Source: Pythium myriotylum
Taxonomy: Eukaryota > Oomycota > Peronosporomycetes > Pythiales > Pythiaceae
Length of the DNA: 64,000 nt
Assembly (NCBI GenBank): GCA_023091665.1
Contig: JALJCQ010000004.1
Span: 1,116,001 to 1,180,000 of the forward strand
Direction of reading: 5' to 3'
Part shown: in pieces, positions 63,745 to 64,000 of the stretch
Position numbering within the stretch: position 1 is the first letter of the stretch
Layout: each line of letters opens with the position of its first letter
Position numbers and translations under genes: made by a program
The notes under the pieces: generated by a model
The model's input: the letters and a program-made list of their open reading frames with translations, nothing else
Told to the model about the DNA's origin: nothing
The model's database searches: none

Positions 63745-64000
63745 CTAGGGGCGTTCAGTGGTTCCACCATTAGTAGCCGTGTACTTGGCTCGCCATGACG
63801 TGACTTGGCAGAATATGGTCGACGAAGAGCTCCGAACTGGGTCGATGGAGAGTTGTCGCGGTGGATTGTCCTTCTAGAGGTTTTGCATGGGTCCATTGAA
63901 GTAATGGGACTGTGGGACGACGCTGGGAAGCAGGACAGGAGCAAGCGTGGCCTGGTGGCCGATGACTTCTCCTGGGCGTAACTTCGATAGCCAAGTCCAG
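63745..64000. other. Window end, no gene recognised
   Basis: On the minus strand this could be the upstream part of the HECT relic, but I find only scattered resemblance and several stops. Nothing else is supported. Confidence 0.4.

Overview
The window is nuclear DNA of a flagellate eukaryote, most likely a stramenopile and probably an oomycete. It is gene-dense: about 30 protein genes plus two relics in 64 kb, many only 60-130 bp apart, with head-to-head and tail-to-tail pairs. Introns are short (about 40-80 nt) GT-AG introns that I could place by keeping the reading frame and family homology intact. The kinesin-2 accessory subunit KAP3, a FAM92/CIBAR BAR-like protein and a prominin-like pentaspan protein fit a zoosporic organism. 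The stramenopile/oomycete call is an inference from gene style; I see no diagnostic marker.

Layout. 0-10 kb: 5' part of an ABCF2-type ATPase (-), the ESCRT-III protein VPS60/CHMP5 (-), an unknown gene (-), ARL2 (+), SepSecS (+) and the mitochondrial clustering protein CLU (-). 10-21 kb: a HINT-type HIT protein (+), an HD hydrolase (-), a 2OG-oxygenase-like nuclear protein (-), KAP3 (+) and a 1,567-residue protein with a TFIIS-central-like segment (-). 21-31 kb: an AGC kinase (-), the prominin-like protein (-), a MAP2K-like kinase (+), a gene-poor 1.1 kb and CIBAR (-). 31-46 kb: CDC5L (+), a possible SLF2/FAM178 homologue (-), PP2A B55 (+), a calmodulin-size EF-hand protein (-), malonyl-CoA decarboxylase (-), a membrane-anchored GH1 glucosidase (+) and an unknown 666-residue protein (+). 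46-64 kb: a FAM210-type protein (+), RAD1 (+), a NEK kinase (+), an inverted duplication carrying two identical alcohol dehydrogenase genes, FAHD1 (+), an ARM-repeat/IQ protein (-), RagA GTPase (+), a HECT ubiquitin ligase (-) and a decayed HECT C-terminal fragment (-).

Most genes are unrelated housekeeping genes, so there is no operon-like system. The most unusual structure is the inverted duplication at about 49.9-54.9 kb. Two zinc alcohol dehydrogenase genes point away from each other across a 1.2 kb spacer and look identical at the nucleotide level across the coding region, while the outer ends of the same arms (the 3' end of the NEK gene and a broken copy of it) have diverged. That pattern suggests gene conversion or selection acting on the ADH pair. 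Other points of interest are a GC-AG intron in MLYCD, repeated GTTCG-type 5' splice sites, a 16-nt microexon encoding the kinase catalytic loop, adjacent perfect palindromes upstream of the AGC kinase, and a cluster of E2F-like sites upstream of the HD hydrolase.
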